Positions 1-11,041 of a stretch of 64,000 bases of DNA are shown in pieces. The notes below the pieces were generated by a model. That model was not told the DNA's origin and did not search any database. It saw only the letters and a list, made by a program, of their open reading frames with translations. Position 1 is the first letter of the stretch. Each line of letters opens with the position of its first letter. This stretch comes from Schistocerca nitens. Taxonomy: Eukaryota > Arthropoda > Insecta > Orthoptera > Acrididae. Position numbers and translations under genes: made by a program. Location of the stretch: assembly GCF_023898315.1 (NCBI RefSeq), contig NC_064615.1, forward strand, positions 4,908,501 to 4,972,500. The letters run 5' to 3'.

Positions 1-343
1 AAATAAAGTGAAAGTTATTAGAACTGGTCGAAATGGTTGTTTAATACGTGAAAGCAGCTGTTATTGAACTAGAAACGGTGGATTTTATAGCAGCGGTAGT
101 GTTGAAAGCGGAAAATAAAAATTTTTGGTTATGGTTTGGAAGTGGGTTACGTATTATTGAGTATATATAGGCGGGATAAAATTGTATTACGGTAAAAAGG
201 GGAAGGTGAATACAAAGTGAGACTACTGGTAAAAACAGAAAGAGAAAATAAAGAGAAAATAAGATGACAGGAAAGATTTCGAAATGCAACAGCGACAATA
301 ACAAATGTAATTGTTGGGTTCAAATTAGTGATATGGTTATAGT
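1..343. other. AT-rich flank, no gene recognised
   Basis: Sequence left of the first Penelope-like element. It is AT-rich with no convincing coding frame. It would lie downstream of, or in a late intron of, the minus-strand tRNase Z gene, whose last exons are not in the window. Confidence 0.5.
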
Positions 344-384
344 AGAGGGAAACATTCCACGTAGGAAAAATTCATTTCAACCTC

Positions 385-3186
385 ATGTTACACTTTCCAC
401 CTTCTAATACCATGTCACCCTCACAACACCCCCACAACGACCCCATTAAGTTTTATTTACATTCCCTCCGCAAACATGCCTTCACCCTAGCCAGATTACG
501 CTCGCATATTTTATTTTCTCAGGCTTGTCTGACATTTGGCATAACCACCAAAGGCCTCACACTTAAAGTTCCCATCTCTGGCTGCAACCCTTCTTTCCAT
601 CAGTCCCTATACCAGTTCCAAACTGAACAATCCATTGCCCTCACCCACCTAATCCTTCACCTACACATCAACTCAGCCAATGAACACACCCGTCAACTCC
701 TATCCTTAATAAAAGTCCTCAATCTTTCCTCTCCCACATCCACACCGGCTATTCAGAGCATCCTCCTACAGGCCAACTGCAAATTAGAACAGCATGCCAC
801 CCTTCACCTCAAAAAACTATCCAATCTCCTGGTTTCCCACCTCCGGAAAGGCAACTCACTCACCCTTCACAACCTTTCCAGCAAACCTCAACCACCTCTC
901 ATTGCACACAAACCCAGTCTCTCCCATCTACTCAATCTCCCACTTCCAGCTCCACTCCCCCCAAAACCTCAAAATTCCAATCAACACAATCTGGCACCAC
1001 AACACCCTAATTCAGTAGTTAACCTTTCCTCCAAACCTCTCTCCCAATCCGAAACCTCTGTCCTATCCAAAGGCCTCACCTTCAGCCCCACTCCCAGATT
1101 CAACCAAATAGCCCTCGTCAAAGATTTACTGTCCTACACTCGTACTCTCTGCTGGAGGTATCACTTTGCCACGAAGAAAAATGATCCTAATCCTACCCCT
1201 AATGATCCAACTCCCCAAGACACTATCCAAATTGAACCCTGCCTGGAACAGTTCCGTCCTCCGTCACAGCGGGACCCACCTCCTCTTCCTCAAAATCACC
1301 CTCTCCAAACCTTACAGGAATTTCTGACCTCCAGCTTTGCCTCTCAATCCTTCTTAAAAAACCTTAATCCTACTCCCAACATCACCACTGCTGAAGCCCA
1401 GGCTATCCGTGATCTGAAGGCTGACCGGTCCATCGTCATTCTTCCGGCGGACAAGGGTTCCACGACCGTGGTACTTGATCGTCGGGAGTTTGTGTCTGAG
1501 GGACTGCGTCAGCTTTCAGACAACACCACATACAAAGTTTGCCAAGGTAATCCCATTCCTGATGTCCAGGCGGAGCTTCAAGGAATCCTCAGAACCTAGG
1601 CCACCTACAAAACCTTTCACCTGACTCCATCAACCTCCTGACCCCACCGACACCCCGCACCCCTACCTTCTACCTTCTTCCTAAAATTCACAAACCCAAT
1701 CATCCCGGCCGCCCCATTGTAGCTGGTTACCAAGCCCCCACAGAACGTATCTCTGCCTACGTAGATCAAAACCTTCAACCCATTACGTGCAGTCTCCCAT
1801 CCTTCATCAAAGACACCAACCACTTTCTCGAACGCCTGGATACCTTAGCCAATCCGTTACCCCCAGAAACCATCCTTGTATCCATTGATGCCACTTCCTT
1901 ATACACAAATATCCCGCACGTCCAGGGCCTCGCTGCGATGGAGCACTTCCTTTCACGCCGATCACCTGCCACCCTACCTAAAACCTCTTTCCTCATTACC
2001 TTAGCCAGCTTCATCCTGACCCACAACTTCTTCACTTTTGAATGCCAGACATACCAACAATTAAAGGGAACAGCCATGGGTACCAGGCCTGCCAACCCAA
2101 AGTTTGGTACAGATTTATTGATGACATCTTCATGATCTGGACTCACAGTGAAGAACTCCAGAATTTCCTCTCCAACCTCAACTCCTTTGGTTCCATCAGA
2201 TTCACCTGGTCCTACTCCAAATCCCATGCCACTTTCCTTGATGTTGACCTCCACCTGTCCAATGGCCAGCTTCACACGTCCGTCCACATCAAACCCACCA
2301 ACAAGCAACAGTACCTCCATTACGACAGCTGCCACCCATTCCACATCAAACGGTCCCTTCCCTACAGCCTAGGTCTTCGTGGCAAACGAATCTGCTCCAG
2401 TCCGGAATCCCTGAAGCATTACACCAATAACCTGACAACAGCTTTCGCATCCCGCAACTACCCTCCCGACCTGGTAGAGAAACAAATAACCAGACCACTT
2501 CCTCATCCTCTCAAACCCAGAACCTCCCACAGAAGAACCACAAAAGTGCCCCACTTGTGACAGGATACTTTCCGGGACTGGATCAGATTCTGAATGTGGC
2601 CCTCCAGCAGGGATACGACTTCCTCAAATCCTGCCCTGAAATGAGATCCATCCTTCATGAAATCCTCCCCACTCCACCAAGAGTGTCTTTCCGCCGTCCA
2701 CCTAACCTTCGTAACCTCTTAGTTCATCCCTATGAAATCCCCAAACAACCTTCCCTACCCTCTGGCTCCCACCCTTGTAACCGCCCCCGGTGTAAAACCT
2801 GTCCCATGCACCCTCCCACCACCACCTACTCCAGTCCTGTAACCCGGAAGGTGTACACGATCAAAGGCAGAGCCACGTGTGAAAGCACCCACGAGATCTA
2901 CCAACTGACCTGCCTACACTGTGACGCATTCTATGTGGGAATGACCAGCAACAAACTGTCCATTCGCATGAATGGACACAGGCAGACAGTGTTTGTTGGT
3001 AATGAGGATCACCCTGTGGCTAAACATGCCTTGGTGCACGGCCAGCACATCTTGGCACAGTGTTACACCGTCCGGGTTATCTGGATACTTCCCACTAACA
3101 CCAACCTATCCGAACTCCGGAGATGGGAACTTGCTCTTCAATATATCCTCTCTTCCCGTTATCCACCAGGCCTCAATCTCCGCTAA
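385..3186 (+). pseudogene. PLE polyprotein (RT plus GIY-YIG endonuclease), broken
   Basis: The protein reads in three frames. Frame 1 (385-1599) holds a proline/serine-rich N-terminal part and the motif ILPADKGSTTVVLDR. A 1-nt loss near 1598 creates a TAG. The RT palm follows in another frame (FYLLPKIHKP, DATSLYTNIP). A 64-nt deletion at about 2089, relative to copy C, removes the MAPSYANLF segment after KGTAMGTR. The next frame (2042-2560) has the catalytic FIDD. Another 1-nt loss near 2495 shifts to 2557-3186, which holds CNRPRCKTC and the endonuclease core (YQLTCLHC, FYVGMTSNKLSIR, NGHR). The conserved Gly of YVG is kept. The gene is dead as an RT but useful as a reference for the full protein, roughly 930 codons. 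Confidence 0.85.
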
Positions 3187-3611
3187 TTTCAAGTTGCCGC
3201 CACTCACACCTCACCCGTCATTCAACAACATCTTTGCCTCTGCACTTCTGCCTCGACTGACATCTCTGCCCAAACTCTTTGTCTTTAAATGTGTCTGCTT
3301 GTGTCTGTATATGTGTGGATGGATATGTGTGTGTGTGCGAGTGTATACCCGTCCTTTTTTCCCCCTAAGGTAAGTCTTTCCGCTCCCGGGATTGGAATGA
3401 CTCCTTACCCTCTCCCTTAAAACCCACATCCTTTCGTCTTTCCCTCTCCTTCCCTCTTTCCTGATGAGGCAACAGTTTGTTGCGAAAGCTTGAATTTTGT
3501 GTGTATATTTGTGTTTGTTTGTGTGTCTATCGACCTGCCAGCGCTTTTGTTTGGTAAGTGTCATCATCTTTCTTTTTAGATATATTTTTTCCACGTGGAA
3601 TGTTTCCCTCT
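3187..3611 (+). other. PLE copy A 3' tail
   Basis: Untranslated tail following the stop codon. In order it has a GT-rich patch (3296-3345), GTAAGT at 3370, a pyrimidine-rich run (3431-3460), the hammerhead-like core (3461-3489), a second GGTAAGT near 3554, TTTCTTTTTAG ending near 3580, and the inverted terminal sequence. The same tail recurs at 31.3, 32.5, 32.9, 35.6, 35.9, 55.3, 55.6 and 56.1 kb, often without any coding part. Confidence 0.75.
3461..3489 (+). ncRNA. Hammerhead-like core in PLE tail
   Basis: Reads CTGATGA, one G, then a hairpin GCAACA-GTT-TGTTGC, then GAAA and GC. CUGANGA, stem II and GAAA are the invariant hammerhead core, and PLEs are known to carry small hammerhead ribozymes in their terminal repeats. 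Against it, there is one extra base between CUGANGA and the stem, and I cannot find a clear stem I or an unambiguous NUH cleavage site. Other copies (31422-31452, 32766-32794, 32966-32995, 35730-35758, 36113-36140, 55393-55422, 55766-55795) keep the fold. Self-cleavage is unproven. Confidence 0.4.
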
Positions 3612-3612
3612 G

Positions 3613-3680
<68 letters not shown>
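3613..3680. repeat. (TA)n microsatellite
   Basis: About 34 TA units directly abutting the 3' terminus of PLE copy A. Long (TA)n tracts in this window are found almost only at PLE tail ends. Confidence 0.95.
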
Positions 3681-3683
<3 letters not shown>

Positions 3684-4349
3684 CAATTACCCGAAAGTTC
3701 CTAAATGCAATGTAACATATACCGTACAGTTAAAAGGAAGTCACGCTTGATCAAGGTCCGCATCACTTTCCATTTTTAACCAGACATAACGTCTGAGAAA
3801 GGAAAGAAATAATAATAATAACCACCACTACCCCACCACCATCATAGTTATTGTCGTAGTTTAATCTGCATATTTAATGTGACTCTGTACTTTTCAAATG
3901 ATGAATTTGGGGAAAAAAGCTCGTCTTATAGTTGAGTAAATATGATACTATTTTTTTTTTCTATAAAATTATTTGCTCGCTTTGGCCAGTCCCAAATGGT
4001 CACTGATGACAAAAATATATATTACATATGTAGAAAGCCAAGTTCATAACAGAAGTGAATATATGATCCAACAGTCCATTTTCCATTCGGAAAACTGGCA
4101 GACAAAGAGACAGAAATTCTTCTTCTAATGTTTCACTGGAACAATTGTATACACCAAGAGATATCACTTATCATAATGTTTGTTGTACATTACAACAACA
4201 TTCACCATACATGTACCGATACAAAAGTCATAACCAAATGTTTTATGTACAACCCTGAAATGTAAGGCACAGACAGAAATCTCACTCGCTCTTGATACTA
4301 TTCACCTTCATACTATCCACATTCTTAGCTACATACTACTACTCTCTTG
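3681..4349. other. No gene recognised
   Basis: AT-rich sequence with short AAT-rich and T-rich runs. I see no exon, repeat family or RNA gene here. Confidence 0.5.
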
Positions 4350-4360
4350 CATAGGGTGAG

Positions 4361-4610
4361 GAGGAGGAGGATATTAGTGTTTAACGTCCCGTCGACACCG
4401 AGGTCATTAGAGACGGAGCGCAAGCTCGGGTGAGGAAGATTGGGGAAGGAAATCGGCCGTGCCCTTTCAAAGGAACCATCCCGGCATTTGCCTGAAGGGA
4501 TTTTAGGGAAATCATGGAAAACCTAAATCAGGATGGCCGGAGACGGGATTGAACCGTCGTCCTCCCGAATGCGAGTCCAGTGTGCTAACCACTGCGCCAC
4601 CTCGCTCGGT
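4361..4610 (-). mobile_element. tRNA-derived SINE with 11-bp target-site duplication
   Basis: On the minus strand the head reads GGTGGCGCAGTGGTTAGCAC (A-box region) and, about 40 bases on, GGTTCAATCCCG (B box), the two internal RNA polymerase III promoter boxes. The body runs toward 4361. The insertion is bracketed by CATAGGGTGAG at 4350-4360 and 4611-4621, a perfect 11-bp duplication. A second copy of the same family is at 28722-28967. It is non-autonomous and needs a LINE reverse transcriptase. Confidence 0.85.
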
Positions 4611-4889
4611 CATAGGGTGAGATGATGTGTCTGAACTACATATTAGAACAGCCAATTTTTACTCATTGTATGTAAATAACAACACCAGGTCACTGGCCAA
4701 TTCAATGTGACAACATTGTTCACAGCTACTGTATTCCGATTCACTAACAATGGTGGTCCGTGCATGTCGAGGCACAGATGTGGACTCCAGAGTTGCTGGT
4801 TCCAAGTGACAATTGCAGTACATGCATAAGGGGCTTTGCACTTAGAGAAAGCATGGATCCTCAAAATTATGTCTCTCACTTGAGTATGT

Positions 4890-7800
4890 TGTTGTTGTTG
4901 TTGTTGTTGTTGTGGTCTTCAGTCCTGAGACTGGTTTGATGCAGCTCTCCATGCTACTCTATCCCGTGCAAGCTTCTTCATCTCCCAGTACCTACTGCAA
5001 CCTACATCCTTCTGAATCTGCTTAGTGTATTCATCTCTTGGTCTCCCTCTACGATTTTTACCCTCCACGCTGCCCTCCAATACTAAATTGGTGATCCCTT
5101 GATGCCTCAGAACATGTCCTACCAACCGATCCCGTCTTCTGGTCAAGTTGTGCCACAAACTTCTCTTCTCCCCAATCCTATTCAGTACTTCCTCATTAGT
5201 TATGTGATCTACCCAGCTAATCTTCAGCATTCTTCTGTAGCACCACATTTCGAAAGCTTCTATTCTCTTCTTGTCCAAACTATTTATCGTCCATGTTTCA
5301 CTTCCATACATGGCTACACTCCATACAAATACTTTCAGAAATGACTTCCTGACACTTAAATCTATACTCGATGTTAACAAATTTCTCTTCTTCAGAAACG
5401 CTTTCCTTGCCATTGTCAGTCTACATTTTATATCCTCTCTTCTTCGACCATCATCAGTTATTTTGCTCCCCAAATAGCAAAACTCCTTTACTACTTTAAG
5501 TGTCTCATTTCTTAATCTAATTCCCTCAGCATCACCCGACTTAATTCGACTACATTCCATTATCCTCGTTTTGCTTTTGTTGATGTTCATCTTATATCCT
5601 CCTTTCAAGACATTGTCCATTCCATTCAACTGCTCTTCCAAGTCCTTTGCTGTCTCTGACAGAATTACAATGTCATCGGCGAACCTCAAAGTTTTTATTT
5701 CTTCTCCATGGATTTTAATACCTACTCCGAATTTTTCTTTTGTTTCCTTTACTGCTTGCTCAATATACAGATTGAATAACATCAGGGAGAGGCTACAACC
5801 CTGTCTTACTCCCTTCCCAACCACTGCTTCCCTTTCATGCCCCTCGACTCTTATAACTGCCATCTGGTTTCTGTACAAATTGTAAATAGCCTTTCGCTCC
5901 CTGTATTTTACTCCTGCCACCTTTAGAATTTGATAGAGAGTATTCCAGTCAACATTGTCAAAAGCTTTCTCTAAGTCTACAAATGCTAGAAACGTAGGTT
6001 TGCCTTTCCTTAATCTTTCTTCTAAGATAAGTCGTAAGGTCAGTATTGCCTCACGTGTTCCAGTGTTTCTACGGAATCCAAACTGATCTTCCCCGAGGTT
6101 GGTTTCTATTAGTTTTTCCATTCGTCTGTAAAGAATTCTTGTTAGTATTTTGCAGCTGTGACTTATTAAACTGATAGTTCGGTAATTTTCACATCTGTCA
6201 ACACCTGCTTTCTTTGGGATTGGAATTATTATATTCTTCTTGAAGTCTGAGGGTATTTCGCCTGTTTCATACATCTTGCTCACCAGATGGTAGAGTTTTG
6301 TCAGGACTGGCTCTCCCAAGGCCGTCAGTAGTTCCAATGGAATGTTGTCTACTCCGGGGGCCTTGTTTCGACTCAGGTCTTTCAGTGCTCTGTCAAACTC
6401 TTCACGCAGTATCGTATCACCCATTTCATCTTCATCTACATCCTCTTCCATTTCCATAATATTGTCCTCAAGTACATCGCCCTTGTATAGACCCTCTATA
6501 TACTCCTTCCACCTTTCTGCTTTTCCTTCCTTGCTTAGAACTGGGTTTCCATCTGAGCTATTGATATTCATACAAGTCGTTCTCTTATCTCCAAAGGTCT
6601 CTTTAATTTTCCTGTAGGCAGTATCTATCTTACCCCTAGTGAGATAAGCCTCTACATCCTTACATTTGTCCTCTAGCCATCCCGGCTTAGCCATTTTGCA
6701 CTTCCTGTCGATCTCATTTTTGAGACGTTTGTATTCCTTTTTGCCTGCTTCATTTACTGCATTTTTATATTTTCTCCTTTCATCAATTACATTCAATATT
6801 TCTTCTGTTACCCAAGGATTTCTACTAGACCTCGTCTTTTTACCTACTTGATCCTCTGCTGCCTTCACTACTTCATCCCTCAAAGCTACCCATTCTTCTT
6901 CTACTGTATTTCTTTCCCCCATTCCTGTCAATTGTTCCCTTATGCTCTCCCTGAAACTCTGTACAACCTCTGGTTCTTTCAGTTTATCCAGGTCCCATCT
7001 CATTAAATTCCCACCTTTTTGCAGTTTCTTCAGTTTTAATCTATAGGTCATAACCAATAGATTGTGGTCGGAGTCCACATCTACCCCTGGAAATGTCTTA
7101 CAATTTAAAACCTGGTTCCTAAATCTCTGTCTTACCATTATATAATCTATCTGATACCTTTTAGTATCTCCAGGGTTCTTCCATGTATACAACCTTCTTT
7201 CATGATTCTTAAACCAAGTGTTAGCTATGATTAAGTTATGCTCTGTGCAAAATTCTACCAGGCGGCTGCCTCTTTCATTTCTTAGCCCCAATCCATATTC
7301 ACCTACTATGTTTCCTTCTCTCCCTTTTCCTACACTCGAATTCCAGTCACCCATGACTATTAAATTTTCGTCTCCCTTCACTATCTGAATAATTTCTTTT
7401 ATTTCATCATACATTTCTTCAATTTCTTCGTCATCTGCAGAGCTAGTTGGCATATAAACTTGTACTACTGTAGCAGGTGTGGGCTTCGTATCTATCTTGG
7501 CCACAATAATGCGTTCACTATGCTGTTTGTAGTAGCTTACCCGCATTCCTATTTATTATTAAACTCACTCCTGCATTACCCCCATTTGATTTCGTGTTTA
7601 CAACCCATTAGTCACCTGACCAGAAGTCTTGTTCCTCCTGCCACCGAACTTCACTAATTCCCACTATATCTAACTTTAACCTATCCATTTCCCTTTTTAA
7701 ATTTTCTAACCTACCTGCCCGATTAAGGGATCTGACATTCCACGCTCCGACCCGTAGAACACCAGTTTTCTTTCTCCTGATAACGACATCCTCTTGAGTA

Positions 7801-7975
7801 GTCCCCGCCCGGAGATCCGAATGGGGGACTATTTTACCTCCGGAATATTTTACCCAAGAGGACGCCATCATCATTTAATCATACAGTCAAGCTGCATGCC
7901 CTCGGGAAAAATTACGGCTGTAGTTTCCCCTTGCTTTCAGCCGTTCGCAGTACCAGCACAGCAAGGCCGTTTAGG
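4890..7975 (-). mobile_element. RTE-type LINE, copy A, near full length with 10-bp TSD
   Basis: A minus-strand non-LTR element. The 3' end is a (CAA)n tail (GTT repeat on the plus strand, 4890-4912). The 5' end is at 7975, just before the duplicated target. TTGAGTATGT occurs at 4880-4889 and again at 7976-7985, so both ends are exact. The body encodes an apurinic-type endonuclease and a reverse transcriptase. A closely similar copy lies at 61709-64000, and older ones at 11.0, 26.8 and 45.6 kb. The perfect duplication and long open frame point to a recent insertion. Confidence 0.9.
4919..7874 (-). pseudogene. RTE endonuclease-reverse transcriptase, two 5' lesions
   Basis: The reading frame begins at 7874 (MMMASSWVKYSGGK) with the start of the endonuclease (VGAWNVRSLNRAGR, GISEVRWQEE). 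It meets TAA at 7608-7610 and a frameshift near 7547, then is open for 875 codons to 4919. That open part holds the rest of the endonuclease (GDWNSSVGKG, IDYIMVRQ, SDHNLLV), then RT motifs in order: NKAPGVDNIPLELL, FVDLEKAFDNVDW, VRQGCSLSLMLFNLYIE and the catalytic FADD. It ends with a conserved C-terminal region (GHVLRHQG, NRRGRPRDEYTKQIQKDVG). The intact copy would be about 985 codons. Only the N-terminal endonuclease is broken, so the copy cannot make a complete protein. Confidence 0.88.
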
Positions 7976-7985
7976 TTGAGTATGT

Positions 7986-9089
7986 ATACCATCATAATCA
8001 GCCATGACAACTTGCAACAAACGGAATAAAAATTCCCTAAATAACTCACTATGACTACACATAATGCTCGCAATGATTAAGACATTCACAGCTGTGTGCT
8101 GAGAACACTACTGAATGTTCCCTGGCTGTCACAGAGAGTACACTGTCAGGTCTCAGGGCGAGCCTAAACTCAACTGACATCATCATTTGTGACTCCAAAT
8201 ATAATTTTTTTAATCCTACTTCAATTTTCGCAGACTGCTAATCTGTCATAACAGAACTGAATTGTATCTGTAAGATTATACTCCTGAACATCCTTTATGG
8301 CCAGAGCTGCAATTGAAGTAGCAATTAATTCACAACAGTCTTAATCAAAACACCACTAAACATTCTCTATGTTTATTGTGTTTATTTTGCACTATTGTAT
8401 TAAATAAATCCTCCCAGAATGTTATGTAAAACTCTGCTCTAGACTGTTGAATTTGAAGGCAATTGGCTAAACCTTACTGAGAGAAAAGGACTTATACAAC
8501 TGTTACACAGATACCTGTGGATGAGTTACAATGTTTCATCTCCTACAACATTTGAAGCTTTACTGAGCACAGAGCAACTTAATATTCTAGAAACAGTGTA
8601 GCCAGGCCTCCAAAGAATGTAAGAATATCTACTTGACTACACTAACTGCTATGATGACATCTTGACTTCACTGTCACTGGGTGTCTCATGTGGAGATTAG
8701 CCCATCTCGGTTTCCAGCATTTTGACATAGGTATTTGAGCTAGTTCACAAGTTCTATCTGAAGTTCACTATACACAAGAATGAAAAACAAGAAAAACACA
8801 GTGTTAATGTTTGTGTGATGTACAGATTAATCCTTTTGCTTCTCTTGGTACCAAAGGAAAATGCAGTGAAAGTTATATTTCAACTCAAATGGCCTTCTGA
8901 TGTTCATGGAAACAAAAGTGGGTAATTAACTGCAATAGCAGTTTACATCTGAATAAAGCTGAAAATAAGAGTGGTGATGATGATGTGTATAAGGTAAGAT
9001 TATGCATGTGATTAGCTGAGTTTGCCATTATCCCACATTCAGTTAAAACAACAACTCTTATTATTAGAAAACTAAAATTAAGTTCTTAC
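7986..9089. other. tRNase Z intron or 3' flank, no other feature
   Basis: AT-rich sequence right of the RTE insertion and left of the exon at 9090. I searched both strands by eye for the next tRNase Z coding block (the HEAT motif region) and did not find it, so that exon probably lies off the left edge. Confidence 0.5.
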
Positions 9090-9279
9090 CTAACTTAATG
9101 AGCTGTGGGCAAGGCATAGTATCTCCCGAGTACGTTATCTTCCAACCGGATGAATGAGTAAGTGCGACACCAAACGCATTTGGGCAGTGTTTGACAGGCA
9201 CTGTGCTGATATCATTCATTTCTAATGCTTCCATAAGCTTTTTGGAAGATTCAGCATCCAGCCCAAATTTTTCCATTTC
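9090..9279 (-). CDS. ELAC2: tRNase Z (long form), exon with motif III and SGDT
   Basis: Encodes EMEKFGLDAESSKKL, then VKHCPNAFGVAL, HSSGWKITYSGDTMPC and QLIKLG. KHC..AFG and SGDT are conserved in the C-terminal catalytic metallo-beta-lactamase half of tRNase Z; the His and Asp are metal ligands. The enzyme cuts the 3' trailer from precursor tRNAs in nucleus and mitochondria. Acceptor TTTGCAG precedes GAA (phase 0, matching the exon at 15149-15464) and the donor is G|GTAAGA, ending in phase 1. The length is 190 nt. The remaining motifs (HEAT and the last histidine) are not in the window. Confidence 0.92.
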
Positions 9280-10567
9280 CTGCAAAGATGACCATTCATT
9301 ACGCAACTGCCTTCAACAGTAACTATGTACAAACAGAACAAACTAGAACAACACTGCACAGATCACTTCTTAAGAAATAATTACAAGAATGAAGTTTTAT
9401 GAGACGATGATGTAAAATTACACCAATACTTTTAAACTAACACAGTGCAATTTAAAGAAATATTGGGAATTCTAAAAAACGACTGTTGATGGTTGTTTGC
9501 ATTCTCTTCTTCCTAAATCTGAAATGTGTAACATATAAACAGATGTTTTTTTCGCTTACTTTTGGCCAACAACACAATTTCTGATTATTCATTCATTCAC
9601 AAATTAGGTTCTCCAAAATTCTAATGTGAACAAGAGCCTTCAGGGATGTAGAATGAGTCCAAAAGGCAGAAGCGGCCCAATGTAGGCTACTTCTGTAAAG
9701 TATACTAACACTTACTTACAACTAGTGCTAATCTACTCAGACGGTGAATTACAGGAATTACTTATAGGCATTTTTAAATAATGTGCATTAAAGCCACTTC
9801 TCTTCCTCTTACACTACCCTGCTGCTGTTTTTATTTGCTAATAATATATGTTAAGTATTTATATATCTTTACTGATTTTAGAAGACTGTCAGCTTCCTAT
9901 ACATTGCAAAAGTTAAAACCTGTTTAAAATGATCATGTTAACAAGAAATTACATCCACATATTGAAGTATTCTGATAAATTATGGATGCAGTGGCTAATA
10001 ACATACTTTCTTACTTTACTTTTTAGTATCTGAGGACTGTCACATTTCTGTGCTATGTCGGCTGGCAAACTATTAAAGACTTTTGCTTCACAGTATAAAA
10101 CCTGCACTGGGAACTCTACAACAAGAACACAAAATCTGTGTGAAACACATTTATGCTCCTAGTATTGTTGTAGTGAATTTCACAGTTAATCCCAAATTCA
10201 CTATTATTATTAACCCCAAATATCATTAGAAGGAAAATACTTGGGGAGTTGAGTGTAAGAATCCCAAGATTCCTACAACATGTTCACTTATTGAATTTAC
10301 ACTACATGCTGCAGACTTCTGTAGAATAAATATTTTCTTAACCTGGCTACATTGTACTTGAAGATTATGCCACCAGACAGTACCCCGACTCTGCAGGTCA
10401 ACAGAATTAGAGTTCAAACCAGGCAGAGCTGAACTGTTTCTCAACTTATCCATGTAGCAGACTAGGTACTTCACACATGGACCTTCATTTATGGTGTGCG
10501 CACTGATTTCCACTTTTGATACCTGTATTTCATTTTCATTTGTTTGTAACTGAATAATGAGTTTTCC
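9280..10567. other. tRNase Z intron, no other feature
   Basis: AT-rich intronic sequence. Short frames exist but none resembles a known protein or repeat I can name. Confidence 0.5.
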
Positions 10568-10627
10568 TATGTGGTCTTCAGTCCTAAGACTGTTTTGATA
10601 CAACTCTCTAAGCTACCCTATCCTGTG
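10568..10627 (-). mobile_element. RTE LINE 3' end fragment
   Basis: About 60 bp matching the 3' end of the RTE copies (GTGGTCTTCAGTCCTAAGAC, then a run ending CCTATCCTGTGCAAG), with several substitutions and no (CAA)n tail. It is an old remnant. Confidence 0.7.
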
Positions 10628-11041
10628 CAAGAAAGATATAATTAACAAATTCATTTCTGAAGGAATTAAACAAGCATTAACGCATTGGCATCTTACATGA
10701 GCTTGCCAAGGCCTTTGCTTTTATAGATCTTAAAATTTTACCAGAGTAAAGCATTCCATTTGCATGGTTGGAAACACATCTCAACAACAAAAAACTGAGA
10801 GTCGCATTAACAAGTACTACTATACAAAATACTGTAAATTCAGAGTGCAGAAACATTAAATACAGTGACCTGCAAGATTTGATATTTGTTTCACTCTTAT
10901 TGATGACAAACTGAAGGACATTTCAGAAGCTGTGATATTTGCTGATCACTCATGTATACTGTTAAGGAAACCAAACATTAGTTTTACATAAAACTCATTG
11001 TTCATGGTTACTGGTTATGAACAGTAGATTAAAACATTGCA
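10628..11041. other. tRNase Z intron, no clear feature
   Basis: Includes text around 10690-10960 that weakly resembles RT coding sequence on the plus strand (for example near AFADH-like and TKLRV-like stretches), too decayed to classify. Confidence 0.3.

Larger units (their letters stand above)
344..3611 (+). mobile_element. Penelope-like element, copy A (near full length, decayed)
   Basis: The element starts with AGAGGGAAACATTCCACGT and ends with the reverse complement of that 19-mer (the 3' end reads CCACGTGG then AATGTTTCCCTCT), so it has short inverted ends. Inside are an ORF start at 385, a Penelope-type reverse transcriptase, a Cys-rich linker and a GIY-YIG endonuclease, then a 425-bp tail. 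The tail is followed directly by a (TA)n tract. This is the only copy in the window that keeps the N-terminal region, so it defines the 5' boundary. Penelope-like elements are retroelements whose RT is related to telomerase; placement rests on the RT plus GIY-YIG order. Confidence 0.85.

Noticed and set aside
3554..3580. A 26-nt intron from GTAAGT to TTTTTAG at the end of the PLE tail
   Set aside because: Too short for any known spliceosomal intron; only the longer pairings with the donor at 3370 are considered.
3614..3680. Long frames of alternating Ile-Tyr from (TA)n tracts (also 32.8, 35.5, 36.2, 55.2, 55.9 and 56.0 kb)
   Set aside because: These are artefacts of translating a dinucleotide repeat.
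5099..7657. Plus-strand open frames opposite the RTE coding sequence (also at 61.9-63.9 kb)
   Set aside because: Shadows of the minus-strand gene; composition mirrors it and there are no motifs.
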